From assembly GCF_000835495.1 (NCBI RefSeq), contig NW_015622543.1:5816619-5880618 (forward strand): a DNA stretch of 64,000 nt. Direction: 5' to 3'. The translations under genes were made by a program, and so were the position numbers. Source of the DNA: Cladophialophora immunda. Taxonomy: Eukaryota > Ascomycota > Eurotiomycetes > Chaetothyriales > Herpotrichiellaceae. Each line of letters begins with the position of its first letter. Position 1 is the stretch's first letter. Below, in pieces: positions 21,692 through 33,762 of this stretch. The notes beneath the pieces were generated by a model. The model saw only the letters and a program-made list of their open reading frames with translations, searched no databases and was not told where the DNA came from.

Positions 21692-24600
21692 TCAATATAC
21701 ATAGCTCCGAAACGCTCTCTTGTTTTCTTGCAGAAGCCGTGCGATGGCCGCTTCTTCCAAGTTCATACTGGGCTGTGCGCTTTGTCGGAGCGATCGCAGC
21801 CAGAACAGCAGATCCTTGTACTGGCTCTGTTTGCGCTCTAGAACACTCTCAAAGGCCGCTGCGGCAATCCAACACATTTGTCGCCGGCTGATGTGTCTGA
21901 CATGCGCATTGTTGCCATTCTTCTCGCAACAAATCTTGTTTGCCACTGTCACGAGATCTTGTATCAGGTCTCGAAGGAGCCCCTGCGACGGTTGTCTCTT
22001 TTCTGTCAATCCCGTAACATATTGATGCATCTTCATTGCTGACTCAGTGAAGTTCCCGAGCAAGGTCAAGACCACCTGGCTCCGGCCATTCAGTGACATA
22101 TCCAGCAACATGGGATGCATCTGCAGCTTGAGAGACGATAAGATTTTCCTTTTCAAGGTCATTCCAGGTTTCGAACAGCGCTCCAATGTTAGAGTATTGC
22201 TAAGAAATACGTCTTTCTTCTCTCTGTCTTTCTTCAATTCCAAGGTCTCCATGTGGATGCCTATCCCACAGTATGGGAAATAGGTGCTGCCGTGTATTCG
22301 TGGCACTTTCTCACCGTTGATAGTCACTTCAAAATTAACCAGGGACTTTTCGGCGTTGACGTGGATCCCATAATCCTGGTCACCACTTGCCATGACCTCC
22401 AGAAATTGTCGGGCAAGCTTGACATTGGTCGTTATTAGCAGGAAATCGTCAATGAGCCGCAATAGCAGGCATGACTCTGGCACCAGAAAGCCCAATTCAC
22501 TCCTTTCGAATGCTCCGTAAAAGTAGCTGCAAAGAAGGCTGCTGAGGATTGAACCTTGAGGGATGCCGTCAATCTGCTTCATGTACTTTTTGCCAATCTT
22601 GATCATGCTGTCTCCCACATGATTTTGAAGAAGATTCAGCAGTGAATCTCGATTCCATATTCTGTTGTTTCCCGTGTCCGCAAAGACGACATGACGTTTT
22701 CCAGAGGCTACGTTGGACACTGATTCCTCCGACAGCACGGCCCGAGTATCAGCTGGGCGGGCTATGCCTCCGAATCGTCGTCGTAGACTTTCTTGTGCTA
22801 TGGCCCGTCCAGAATCCCTCGACTTGACTTCAAGGTATTTCGTTGTCCGGTACGATGCTTCGCCAAGCAACGAGCTGGCCATCTGCAGCAGAGGCGCTTG
22901 TGGAATGGTGTCGAAGCACGATTTGATGTCAACCTTGACAAAGAAGAGAGGAGATTTTGATCGGAGAACCTTCTTAAAGCTTGCCACCTTTCCGTGGATG
23001 TCACCAACTGACAACAAAGCAGAGCCCAATGGTGCAGGATTGCGTCCACGTTCGAAGTTGAGCACATGAAAAATAGGTGCCAATTGGCTGTTGATGCTGT
23101 CTCCAAGGAGTCTTCTCCCAGCATCCAGTTTTCGTTGCCGTCGCCTCAAATTCGTGATAGGTCTGGCGCCTTGGTCCTTGGGCAGCAGTCGCAGATGGCT
23201 ATATCCTAATGCTTGAGATCGTAACTTGAGTCGAGCTTCACCGGGTCTGATAGGAGCGTACATGTTCAGCCTCAGCGTTGCAAGAGTAGGCTCGGAGAGT
23301 TTGCGCCATACATCCTGCCGAAAGTAGAATAACCGATGGCGGTGGGTTGAGCTCTCGGTAACGTAAAAGTGCGCTCGAATGATCGGTACGAGCAAGGAGT
23401 CAAAAACATAGTAGACAAATTCATGAAAAATCTCGAGCCGCTTCGTGAAATCAGACCTGGACATTCTCCCATCCAAACATTTTGAACCTGAGAGCCACGC
23501 AATCGACGTTAGGTGGATTCCTTGGAGAGCCTCATGCAAGCTCATGGTCTCAAATCGGCGCATTCGAACAAATTTATCAATCCTGTTCATCATCACTACA
23601 TGGTTCTGCTGACCTCCTGGCCCGCTTCCAAAAGTATGGCGTGGGAGCAGATGGGAGATGACCGAGCGGCAAAATGCCGAGACTCTTGATGAAGGAGTTG
23701 CATGTGCTGAAAATGAGGAATCTCCATCTTTGCTGCTGAAAACCGTGTCCGAGTTCAATCGTGGCATCCCGGATCGTTCGATCTGTGTGGAGAAGAGTTC
23801 CGAGCCCGCCGTAGGCGGTGATGTTCCGTTACTCTGAATGATAGGGGCCTCAAAGCCAGCAGACATAGGAGGGCAATAATGTCTCAAACGCTGGCTGTAG
23901 GAACACGATCTGTGATTTTGATGGATTTTCTGGATAAGCCGCATCGGCTCGCCACGAAGGCGACGTGGCGTCCAAGTTACCGGCCTTTTTCTCTGCCCAG
24001 CGATTTCCTGTTCACGCACTGTGTAGTCTTTGAACCTATGCGCGGTCTCATTCGAGCGAACCAGTGACGTGAAAACATTGTGTAGATCGAATTGGCGCGG
24101 GAAGACGTACTTCAAAAGATGCACAGCCTGGTGCTGTTGCGCGGCATCCGGCAGCCTCTGCAGAATATGGGTATGGTGAAGTCCGACTTTAATCTTGCCA
24201 GCAGCGTTGGAAAACGGTCTAGCATAGAGCATGCGGTTTCGAACGAAACGAATATCCCCAAGTCGCTGGATATCCCGTCTTTTTGGCAAAATGGCTTTTC
24301 CTGGACATAGGGTTTGAACTTGAGGCAGCTCCGAGATTGGAATACCGCTCAACTGAAAATAATTGTCTCTTCCACTTGCTACCCGTGTAAAGACACCACA
24401 ATCCAGGAGCAGACTTGCAAAAATAACTTCACCGTCTACTCCCAACAAAGATAGGACATCAGACCAAGGAGACGATTTCAAAGTCAGTAGATTCTCGTTA
24501 GGGTGTTTTCGGATGATACCAGGCAGGAAAGGTGCCGGTTCCCCAGGCTGATACCCATGATCGTGGGAGATTCTGCCTCTTTGAAGGCCATGGCAGAGAA

Positions 24601-25114
24601 TGTGCTGAGGCCGAGCCTTGTTCGCAAAGTTGCCTTTGAAGAGTGACCAAATGACAAAGTCGACAACCTGAAAAGATCAGTCAGGATGTCGATTGAGAGG
24701 CGATAGCCGAGTCGATGTGCATCTTACCTCGTCTATATAACATGACTGCGCTCGGCGAGGATCAGGATCAGTGGCACGGTACTGGCTTTGAGTGAATGTA
24801 GCGAAGTCGGTTTTCCGCGACTCTTTGACAGAGATAGAAGTGTTCTTGAGAATACCCACGAGGCAGGTGTCAAGTAGAGCATTGGCATCATGCTTTCCAA
24901 ACAGTGTAAGTTTCTGTCTTCGAATACGAGACGTGGTAGGCAAGGCCGTCAGAAGATAACTCCTCAGTGTGCAGACCTTTGGATAGTAGGATGACAGCAC
25001 AGCATGGTGTATGGTGGACACATGCAGCGGGCCGGCGCGGTCATAATTGGCCGATTTCTGTTGCTTGGTAGGACGATTGGACGTGGCCTCTGCGCATTTT
25101 CGTTTTCTGGCCAT
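21692..25114 (-). CDS. tert: Telomerase reverse transcriptase
   Basis: Exons 24728..25114 and 21692..24667 (one 60-nt intron) give 1120 aa, a normal fungal TERT length. The TEN/GQ-type region spans the splice (VVDFVIWSLFKG, then GIIRKHPNENLLTL). The T motif region includes FYVTESSTHRHRLFYFRQ near residue 567. Motifs 1-2 (LRLLPKD, ARPITNLR), motif A FVKVDIKSCFDTIPQ (about 705-719), motif B' GIPQGSILSSLLCSYFYG (about 832), motif C LLRLIDDFLLIT (about 868), motif D VNAEKSLVNFE and motif E YFPYCGIGIH (about 930) appear in order. The catalytic triad is the motif A Asp and the two motif C Asp residues. The C-terminal helical thumb ends the protein. It adds telomeric repeats with the telomerase RNA as template. 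The start ATG at 25114 begins a basic N-terminus (MARKRKC). No lesion is visible. Confidence 0.95.
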
Positions 25115-26858
25115 GAGCGCGATTATTTACATGGGTGAGACGCGACTGTCGCAAATAACCTAGGAGGATGGGAGGATGGACGCGTTTTCCCAGGATCGAG
25201 GGACATGGAGACTTTCTCGACGAGGCAGTCCAACACACTTCCTGTTAACACGATCTACCCCGGTCGCTGCAAGAATCAACGTTCATCCTCAAGGAAATTA
25301 ATATGCCCTTCGCAGTAGGAGGGGTGGAGGCGCGGTGTGTTTCTCGCTCGGCTCAGACGCGACAAGGGCCAGGCAATATGTACGTCGCAGGAGGAACATG
25401 GAACGCGTTGCGGCTACCGTGTATCGGTCAGCAGAGCCCAGAAGTCCAAACCCCATCCAAATCGACGCGTACTATGATCGTAAGATTCCCGTGTCTTGAA
25501 GAGGGCTCTCAGACAAACATGGTGTTTGTGGAAGGATGAGTAGTTAGCGAGATACGGTTGGCATGGGTGCCACTGCGCCGCAGATTGCGCTTCTTGGGTG
25601 AGAATAGGATCCTTGTAAGTGAAGATAGGCGTCGAGGGGCCTATCGAAGCGTTAACGATGATGATGGTGGTGGTGGGCTCTTTCTTCTCTCCCGTTTGAC
25701 AGTATGGGCGGCTGAATGGGGATAGTCGGTCGAATGCGCTCGTAAAAACGGGGAATCGGCGAACGGCGAGCGGAGAGAACTGAAGTTAACCTGGCGATGG
25801 TCCCGCCTAAAAGGATCTTACTTGACGGAGGCCAGAGACCTGCTCCGAGGGTTGCAAAGACAATGATATTGTGGTGGTATGGGCTAGCAGTACCTAGGTG
25901 TCGGTCAATGGGCTCGCTCTTTTTGTTGTCTGTCCTGGTGCTGCCCTGGCTTTCCATGTCCGGCATTTTGCAAACAATGGAAACCCATGCAGTTAGCCGG
26001 AGGGTGCAAGAGGTGCTCAGTGCTCACTGTTCAGGTACTCCGTAGTCTGCTATCGCTAAACCCTCGCCTATTCCACTGACCAATGCTTGAATACCATATT
26101 GTACCCTGGAACTGGAGGTCTCCATACCCATCGTGCCCGTCTAGTCCCTCTGAACCGCCCGCAACTAGTCAGAACTGAGCAGAGGAGCATTAGTGTCCTA
26201 GCGTCCCGCCCACGTCGCCATTCACTCTGTGCCGCGCTTGCTGGACCGATGTTAGTTGGCATATTCACAAACCATCGTCTACCGGCTCCATCATACCTCT
26301 TGCATGACCGTGCACCGCAGCCTGACCACACCGTCTCCGTTCTCTCCAACATAGAAGTTGCCCTTGTATCAATCCTCGCCACATCTCTAATCGATCAAGG
26401 GGTGTCATCACGTCTCGCAGACTCTGTGGGAGCAGCAATCAAGACGTCAAGTGTCCCTGCGCACCCCGTTTCCGGCCATCAACTGAACCAGAAACAATCC
26501 ACACACAATCCACGACGACCTCTCGTCAGCTCCTCGCCTACCAGTCTACATATCCCCTTTCTCTTTCCCTCGCGGGACCGCCGACGTCTTTAGCCAAAGT
26601 TTGGCAAACACGGGGGCCGTTCTCCTGTGTCCACCGTCCTGGACTCACGGGTGACGGGTCGTTGAGCGGCCTGTGTCCGTTTATGAGGTTCTGCACAAGA
26701 GAAGGAAGCATTGGGATACATCTGGACGGCAGGGAGAAGGACAAAAGAGAGGGTCTAAAGAAACCGACCATGTCTAGCCTGGGTCATGCATCTGCGCCGT
26801 AGCATTCACCATCACCGTCCAAGAAGGAAGGCCTCTCCCTGACTTGGGCCTTCTCAAC
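25115..26858. other. Divergent intergenic region, TERT to RhoGEF
   Basis: These 1.7 kb separate the minus-strand TERT from the plus-strand Rho GEF and presumably hold both promoters. A CAT/CAC-rich patch lies near 25657-25680. The longest frame (26087-26593) has no motif and runs through CT-rich leader-like sequence, so I do not call it a gene. Confidence 0.5.
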
Positions 26859-29800
26859 ATGCCTTCGGCGGTGTCGAATCAGAGCAACTATTACACCGCC
26901 CACCACCGGCGTCAATCTTCTCAGTCGCAAACAAATTTGCCAGACCAGATCAGAAATCCCGGCCCACAACTCCAGTCGCCTAACCGATCACTGGTCTTCC
27001 TCCCTTCTACAGCCTACACCCCATCGCAGCCTGCGACCCAGCGTTCTAGGACGTCATCACTCTCCAACCCTTCAAGATCGACCTCGAGGCTGGAGTCTGT
27101 CCGCAATGAGGATATCCAGAATGACCCACACGATTTCTACCGCCAGTATCAAGACCCTTTTGCGAACTCATCACTCGTGGCCCTGCACCAAGAGGCCATA
27201 CGAACAGACCCGATCGAACGGGCAGAAGAGCCGCCCGTCACGGCTCGAAAATCCAGCTTCACCGCCGATGACAGAATGGCCAAGGGAGCCAAAGGCTCGA
27301 GTGGTACTCGGAAACTGTCGTTGAATACACAGACCTTGTCTAATGGTACCTACGATGGTGGACATGTAAACCCTTCCGGGCCGATGCCCCATACCTTAAA
27401 GTCAAGAAAGGCTTCATTCAAGGATCTGGTAGCTCGGTTTGATGCTTCGCCCGACGATGTCCCGCCCTTGCCCACTCAGCAAGTATCCCGGCCGGCCTCG
27501 AGAACAGCAAGCCCTATGCCATATGCCTCGGTGGAGACTTCCCACTCTTATCACCCGCAAGTCAAGCGACCGACATCACGAGTCTCAGAGGCTTCAAGGA
27601 GGGCAGGAAGCGCACTGGGATTCAGAGCTACCGCAAATGACAAACCCACACACTCGAGAGATCAATCTTCTGCTGGCGGATTAACTCAGGTCGCCAGCAA
27701 CCCTGAAGTCCCGGCTCCTGGGCGCCAATTGTTGTTTGGTGAGGTGCCTTCCTCCGCAGCCAATCTACCAGCTGCGCCAGGCTACGGTATTTACAATGCC
27801 CGTCGTCGACGAGGCTCAGAAGGGTCTCCGATGCATAGTCCTAATCCGATGTTTTCAACGAAACGCGGCAACGCTCAATCGTCAGCGCCCCCAATCTCGC
27901 CTTCGGCCATGCATTCCCACACGTCTGGTTATGATTATGACAGCTATCCCCATTCCCGACCTCCCCATCGGCGAGCAAATAGTGATTTTTCCGGACCGCC
28001 TTCGAAGGTCTTCGTGCGGGCAGATCAAACTCCGTCTCCCAGCGCCCAGGGTAGCAGTCATAAACTCGCGGCGGAGTCGTCATCGAAATCGACTGCACAA
28101 TCTCGGATTCCAGTTAGTACAAGACATCAACGTATTGCATCAGACTCTGCGGCGATTTCTCCTACCGGTCGTCCAGCTATTGTCCCTCACCAACAACTCC
28201 CTTTCCGGGCTCTAGAATCGGGATTGAAGCCGTCGAACCCTTCTTCATCAGGAGAGCGAAGACAGCACAGTCCTAAGCGGCAGCCACGATCTCCAGTGCA
28301 AATAAAAAGCCCAAATAACCGTGGTCGCCCCTCTACCACAGCAAACGGGGAAAAGAGTCCTTCTCTTCGGGCAAATATCATCGCCCCTCCACCGAAGGTC
28401 TCCCCGCCCCTCAGAAGCTCGAGGCCCCGACTCCCCGTCTCTTCTGCGACCACAGCCGCGTCTCGTGCGAAGATGGCTGAAAAATTCCAGACGATGGCCA
28501 AGCAACAAAGCGACAGAAAGGCCTTCAGACGGCAGAGACCGCCGGAACTCAGTGACATCGATCTGAAGGCTCGCCGATTAAAAATCACTCAAGCTTTGAG
28601 CCGGTCACGAGAAGGACAGGATCTGAAAGGTGACAACACAGAGAGCCGTGACGATTCAGCCAGTCGTGAAGGTAGTAGAACGCCTTCCTTCGAAGATTCC
28701 GATGGTTCCGACCAACGTCAAGAGACGCCCGAGATTCCTGCTGTCGTTGTGAATGAAGCCCCCATAGACGCGTCTGAGGAGCGTGCATTCTACACCGACA
28801 ATGGAGAAGGCCCGGAAGATCAACGAGCCTTAACCCAAACGGCGTTGAAGATTGTTGAAGGAAATATTCAACATCCAGGCGATGAAATGGACTCGCCTAC
28901 GCTTGGTCATGCTGAGTCTGGCTTCAACAGCATTCCTTTCAGTCTAAACACGCATTTACAACCTACACGTGACGAACAAGAGCCTCAATCCGCCGTCACT
29001 GAGGGCACTGTTGCCACCGAGGCCACCATGATCGATGCCGAGCCGCAAACGGATACATCGCGGCTCCAGACTCCCGGGCTATCACTTCGCAACCAAATCA
29101 ATGTGCTTCGAAGTCAGGACTCTACCTCACCCCTGTCGTCCGCTTCTCAAGCGTCTGGCGAGAATTCTGATCACGCTGATCAGGTATCTGTTCATCTGAT
29201 GCTCCGTGACACAACATATCTCGACGATGATGAAGCTGTAGAGAAAGGTTACCGACACTTGGTGTCTCTGCCTCAGCTGGAGCCCGCCCACCCACACAGT
29301 GACGGGAGAAACTCGTGGACGTCGTCAATAGAAGATCTACCTGAGTCCGAGACAGGTAACGAGCCTGCTTCAGTTGTTCAGCCACTTCCACAGCTCCAGC
29401 ACGAAACTGAGATTACTCATGTGGAGTCCGATTCACACTCGGCGTCGGATCATTCAAGCGTTGGGGATGGCTCGAATGGAGAGCACCACGCAAGTGACGC
29501 CTACACGATAGTGAACAAAGTTCTCCAGCAACAAACGCCATCAGGAGTTGTCGACCAGCAGCTTGTGGATGATATTTACCATCGTATCATTCAAGCTTCG
29601 CCAGACTTGGCCGACGTGGAGAACGTAGATGAGGAGAAAGTGCAGCGGTTATGTCTGGAGGAACTAGAAGAGTATACTCGTCAATGGGACCACCTCGAAT
29701 CTTCACGTCCGCAATCAACCGAGTCTTTTCACACCGAAGCGAAACCGTATTCAGGCCATGACACAAGCAAAGAGCAGTATGACAACACCCCTGAATCTCC

Positions 29801-32690
29801 GGATATTCACTCTTCAAGGCAAGTCACCCCGCCGCCGCCGCCATTGCCACCATCGAGCTACCGGACGCATCATAGATACAAATCCAGCTTGGACAGTGCG
29901 GAAGACTGGGCTGAGACGTCGCCATCAGTCGGTGATTGGATGCAATTTGCTCTGAAATCACCGACTGAAGAAAGACAACCCTCTGCTTTGGCCCACGAAA
30001 CTTTTGCAGACGCTGGATCAAGAATCTCGACGACCGAGACATATCAAGGCGTAAAGCAAAAGGAACTTGACCAGCAGCCGGACGATTTCCTACCCGTGGG
30101 AGCTGAAATTAGCATTCCACGCCCACCATCCCACTCTCCACCACCTCCTCCAATTGCGAAGATGCCTACCATTGATCAGACCTCCTGGTCTGCCCCAACC
30201 GGCATAAGACCCCCCATTCCCCAAACAGCTCCCCCGGCTAGGCCACTCACAGCATTGTCTCAAATGTCTGCCAGATCAAGCATAGATACACAGACGATAC
30301 CGTCCAGCTCGCATAATGCTAGGCCATCTCTGGATGACCAGAGTCCCGAGCAACGCCGCCTGAAACAAAGAAGACACGTCCTCAAGGAGTTGGTGGATAC
30401 CGAGTACACATACGAAAGAGACATGAGAGTCCTGTGTGATATCTATAAACAAACTGCAACTGCCGCCATAAATGACGAGGATATCAAGATTATATTCGGC
30501 AACGTCGATCTCGTCCAACAGTTTTCCAAAGACTTCCTGGCTTATTTGAAGCAGGTTGTCAGGCCAGCTTACATAATGGAAAGGTCTGATCGACGAAAAG
30601 ACGGCAATCGGACCTCCACAGTACAGAGCTCTGCAGCCTCCATTGACGGTGTTGGCGAGCTGACTGACCTTGAGCGAGACGAACTCACAAGGGTAGGCAC
30701 CGCATTTGAAGCGTCAATGGGCGACATGGAGAAAGTATACACCGACTATATTCGAACGCGACATGCTGCAAACAAGAGGCTGGAGGTCCTGCAGTCGTCG
30801 GCCGCTGTGCGAGAGTGGCTGAAAGAATGCAGCGAGAATTCAAGCGACATTACCAATGCTTGGAGTTTGGATGCACTTCTTGTCAAGCCAATACAGCGCA
30901 TCACCAAGTATCCTCTCTTACTGAACCAGCTGCTAGAGGCGACTCCGAATACTCATCCTGACGTTGAATTTATCCGAAAAGCTGCGGTGGAGGTGACTGA
31001 GGTCAATGTACGGATCAACGAAGTAAAGAAGCACACTGAGCTTGTTGATCAAGTCCTCAACCGCAAACGGAAAGAGTCTGATGTTCGAAATGGCTTGACC
31101 AAGGCGTTTGGTCGGCGTGCAGAAAAGTTAAGGCAACATGTCGGCATCAATGAAATACACGAGGATCCAGAGTATACCAAACTCAAGATCAGCTATGATA
31201 ACAACATTGCGCATCTTTTCTTGGTTACTAAGGACTGTCAAGGCTATATCGAAGAGATCACCAAGTGGGTTAATCGCCTATGTGAGTTAGCCGCAGCCGC
31301 CGAGGCATGGGTTGATGTTGGACACACGAACCACGCACAAGCCGAGAGCAAACTTCGACAATTTGCTATTGTCGTTCGAGGCGTCAATTCAATTGCACTT
31401 CCCGACCACAATGAGCAAGTCATCAAACGTGTTGTCCAGCCCATGGAAAAGACGGCAACAATGCTAGAAAGGTTTCGATCAGACTCCAAAGGACTGATCC
31501 AAAAGCGGGACAAGCGGCTTCTGGACTATAATCAATTCAAAAACAAGAAAGACAGAGGTGAAAAAATTGACAAGAAGATGACTGAGCGCATGGAACAATG
31601 GGAAGCTCTGAACCTCGAAGCCAAAGAGAGAATGAAGCGACTTCTGCGATCAACGGCTGACCTTGTTCACACATGTCAGGCCAACCTTATTCAACTGCAC
31701 CTCAATTGGTTGGCCATGTGCAGGCAAAAGTTCTCGGCGGCAATGGAGATACCCTTGAACAAGCTGGAGAAGGCTGATATCGTCAAAGACTGGCAAGAAG
31801 ACTTTGATTTCCAAGAAGCGACTGCCTTGTCCCTCAGCATCTGCAATGGATCATTGCTCGCAGAGGCAGTGAACATGGTTTCGTTCTTAACTCCTGGGTC
31901 GACCTTGATGGGTGACGAGTCCCCCCGCCAACCGTCATGGAACAGCGCACCAAAGCGATCGGTGTCAACATCTGACGACATGCCGCCGTTACCATTAAAG
32001 GACCACTATCACCGGAACAGCGGAGGTCCGATGAGTTCTCAAAGCGATGACCACACGGAATGGAGTTCTTCCACATTTGCCAATGGGCGCATCCGGACGG
32101 GCTCAGCTGCATCTGGACGAATTCCCAAGACTCCGGAGACGGGAAGTCGAGGTGTTTCTGCGTCTCTTCATACTATCAATAGCACGAATGTGTCTCGACC
32201 AGGAACTAGTCCAGGACTGTCAGCAGACAGCACCCAGCCAGCTCCTCGGCTAAGCTTCGAAGCGCCATCTCCATCACTTGGCGAGTTATTAACCGAATCT
32301 CCCATGGCAGTGCGACACGCATCCTCGTCTACATTTTACTCGGCGAATCCAGGACCAAGTCAGTCACATCCCCAACTACCGACCACAAGTGGAGCAAGTG
32401 TTTTCTCCTCCGCAATGCCTATGGAAGAGAACCCGGAGACGGAGACAGCATCCATGAACCCGGAGCCACGAAGAGAACCCGGTGTTCTATTCACCGCGGC
32501 CAGTGTCTACGAGTTCAATATCGACCGCTCGCGGCAGCAAGGCGGATTCCGCTACCTCACGTACGTGATTGGGGAGATCTTCGACATTATTGCCGAACAT
32601 GGAGAACTGTGGTTGGCGATTAACCAAGACGATCCGACGAGAGAAATTGGCTGGATCTGGAACAAGCATTTCGCCAAACTTGCTGAGTAA
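26859..32690 (+). CDS. Rho guanine-nucleotide exchange factor, DH-BAR-SH3
   Basis: A single exon encodes 1943 aa. The first ATG in frame is at 26859. Residues 1-1150 are Ser/Pro/Gln-rich and disordered, with polyproline runs near 990 (PPPPPLPP) and 1095 (PPPPP). The DH domain spans about 1167-1400 (RRHVLKELVDTEYTYERDM, then LLVKPIQRITKYPLLL, the conserved CR3 helix). A BAR-type helical region follows, about 1425-1665 (LFLVTKDCQGYIEEITKWV, LIQLHLNWLAMCRQKF). A Ser-rich linker leads to a C-terminal SH3-like domain (about 1876-1943: AASVYEFNIDRSRQQGGFRY, GEIFDIIAEHGELWLAIN, GWIWNKHFAKL). DH-BAR GEFs activate Cdc42 or Rho at curved membranes and septa; the target GTPase is not readable from sequence. 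No PH domain was found, which fits a DH-BAR (Tuba-like) arrangement. Cortical or septal location is inferred. Confidence 0.9.
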   Translation: MPSAVSNQSNYYTAHHRRQSSQSQTNLPDQIRNPGPQLQSPNRSLVFLPSTAYTPSQPATQRSRTSSLSNPSRSTSRLESVRNEDIQNDPHDFYRQYQDPFANSSLVALHQEAIRTDPIERAEEPPVTARKSSFTADDRMAKGAKGSSGTRKLSLNTQTLSNGTYDGGHVNPSGPMPHTLKSRKASFKDLVARFDASPDDVPPLPTQQVSRPASRTASPMPYASVETSHSYHPQVKRPTSRVSEASRRAGSALGFRATANDKPTHSRDQSSAGGLTQVASNPEVPAPGRQLLFGEVPSSAANLPAAPGYGIYNARRRRGSEGSPMHSPNPMFSTKRGNAQSSAPPISPSAMHSHTSGYDYDSYPHSRPPHRRANSDFSGPPSKVFVRADQTPSPSAQGSSHKLAAESSSKSTAQSRIPVSTRHQRIASDSAAISPTGRPAIVPHQQLPFRALESGLKPSNPSSSGERRQHSPKRQPRSPVQIKSPNNRGRPSTTANGEKSPSLRANIIAPPPKVSPPLRSSRPRLPVSSATTAASRAKMAEKFQTMAKQQSDRKAFRRQRPPELSDIDLKARRLKITQALSRSREGQDLKGDNTESRDDSASREGSRTPSFEDSDGSDQRQETPEIPAVVVNEAPIDASEERAFYTDNGEGPEDQRALTQTALKIVEGNIQHPGDEMDSPTLGHAESGFNSIPFSLNTHLQPTRDEQEPQSAVTEGTVATEATMIDAEPQTDTSRLQTPGLSLRNQINVLRSQDSTSPLSSASQASGENSDHADQVSVHLMLRDTTYLDDDEAVEKGYRHLVSLPQLEPAHPHSDGRNSWTSSIEDLPESETGNEPASVVQPLPQLQHETEITHVESDSHSASDHSSVGDGSNGEHHASDAYTIVNKVLQQQTPSGVVDQQLVDDIYHRIIQASPDLADVENVDEEKVQRLCLEELEEYTRQWDHLESSRPQSTESFHTEAKPYSGHDTSKEQYDNTPESPDIHSSRQVTPPPPPLPPSSYRTHHRYKSSLDSAEDWAETSPSVGDWMQFALKSPTEERQPSALAHETFADAGSRISTTETYQGVKQKELDQQPDDFLPVGAEISIPRPPSHSPPPPPIAKMPTIDQTSWSAPTGIRPPIPQTAPPARPLTALSQMSARSSIDTQTIPSSSHNARPSLDDQSPEQRRLKQRRHVLKELVDTEYTYERDMRVLCDIYKQTATAAINDEDIKIIFGNVDLVQQFSKDFLAYLKQVVRPAYIMERSDRRKDGNRTSTVQSSAASIDGVGELTDLERDELTRVGTAFEASMGDMEKVYTDYIRTRHAANKRLEVLQSSAAVREWLKECSENSSDITNAWSLDALLVKPIQRITKYPLLLNQLLEATPNTHPDVEFIRKAAVEVTEVNVRINEVKKHTELVDQVLNRKRKESDVRNGLTKAFGRRAEKLRQHVGINEIHEDPEYTKLKISYDNNIAHLFLVTKDCQGYIEEITKWVNRLCELAAAAEAWVDVGHTNHAQAESKLRQFAIVVRGVNSIALPDHNEQVIKRVVQPMEKTATMLERFRSDSKGLIQKRDKRLLDYNQFKNKKDRGEKIDKKMTERMEQWEALNLEAKERMKRLLRSTADLVHTCQANLIQLHLNWLAMCRQKFSAAMEIPLNKLEKADIVKDWQEDFDFQEATALSLSICNGSLLAEAVNMVSFLTPGSTLMGDESPRQPSWNSAPKRSVSTSDDMPPLPLKDHYHRNSGGPMSSQSDDHTEWSSSTFANGRIRTGSAASGRIPKTPETGSRGVSASLHTINSTNVSRPGTSPGLSADSTQPAPRLSFEAPSPSLGELLTESPMAVRHASSSTFYSANPGPSQSHPQLPTTSGASVFSSAMPMEENPETETASMNPEPRREPGVLFTAASVYEFNIDRSRQQGGFRYLTYVIGEIFDIIAEHGELWLAINQDDPTREIGWIWNKHFAKLAE

Positions 32691-33762
32691 GATGATGGCC
32701 GAGGTTTACAACGTTGTGCCTCATTGACATCTTGGATAAACCGATTGTGAGTATACGTGGCTATATCAGGAACCGTCTACGACCTCTATAGGAAGGTGCT
32801 CGTGCCTTTCGATCAAGGCGGGGTGTGGTTTAACGAGCGCAGAACTTGCCAGGTGTCGATGACGGGCATTTCTTTTTGTTTCTTTTTAGTTTCTTTGTCG
32901 TTCAAGCGTTCTAGCGGATTCAAAGGACGGTCGGCGTTGACATGTACCACAAAAGCAAAAAGGGATGGGAGCAAATGTACAGTATTGTCAGAAAGGCCAT
33001 GACTTGATGGAAGGCAGCCCGAGATGCCAGGGATTGAAGGAACCTTGTAGTTGGACACGCTCAACACTGAGGAGAGAAAATAAAAAGCACACCTGAAAGA
33101 CGTGAATAGTCTGCTTCCTCCGCCCTTAAGACGAATGTCGTACATGTGGCAGATATACCGAATATGTGTGTTGTGTGTATCGGGATTTGGAGCCGCCCAG
33201 AAGGTGTGGAGCATGGAGCCTGGTGAGCCTGACGAGGCTGCTGCTGCGGTCGGTGCAGGCAAAAGTGACGTACCGAGGGAGTCCACCGCGCAGAAGATGG
33301 TGGAACGGAACGAGACTCTATCTCGCTCAACAACACAACACTTTGGCCGCGAGAGGCGCTCGACGCGCACAGCCCTTTTTTAGTGTCACTTTATATTAGT
33401 CGTTCTACCTACCCTCCCATGGATTCAGTATGAAACCTCGTCGACCCGGCACTGACTGGTGAGCCGTGAAGCCATCGCCAATCCCGGCCCCCGCAGCCTC
33501 CCGCTTTACTTCTCGACGACGTCTATCTTCACTACTCTGTTAGCCTTGAGCAAACAATTGGAAAGTCGACCAAAATGCCTGATATCCATCCATTTGGAGG
33601 TCGAATGAGCCGAGCGTTTGGTAGATCGGTAGGTGCACAAACCAAGACAGACTTCTGCCTCACATTTCTGCGGCCCCGACCCCCACCATGTCCGCATGTT
33701 GCTGCTGTACCTCGCACATGTCATTTCAAGAGGTTGTATAAGCTAATTGACACGCGACGAAC
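32691..33762. other. Intergenic, RhoGEF to den1
   Basis: These 1.1 kb hold the Rho GEF 3' region and the den1 promoter. A short frame with an ATG at 33575 precedes den1 but has no protease motif. No RNA gene or repeat was seen. Confidence 0.5.

Noticed and set aside
26087..26593. 168-codon frame upstream of the Rho GEF
   Set aside because: It lies in CT-rich leader-like sequence without any motif or sensible splice to the next gene.
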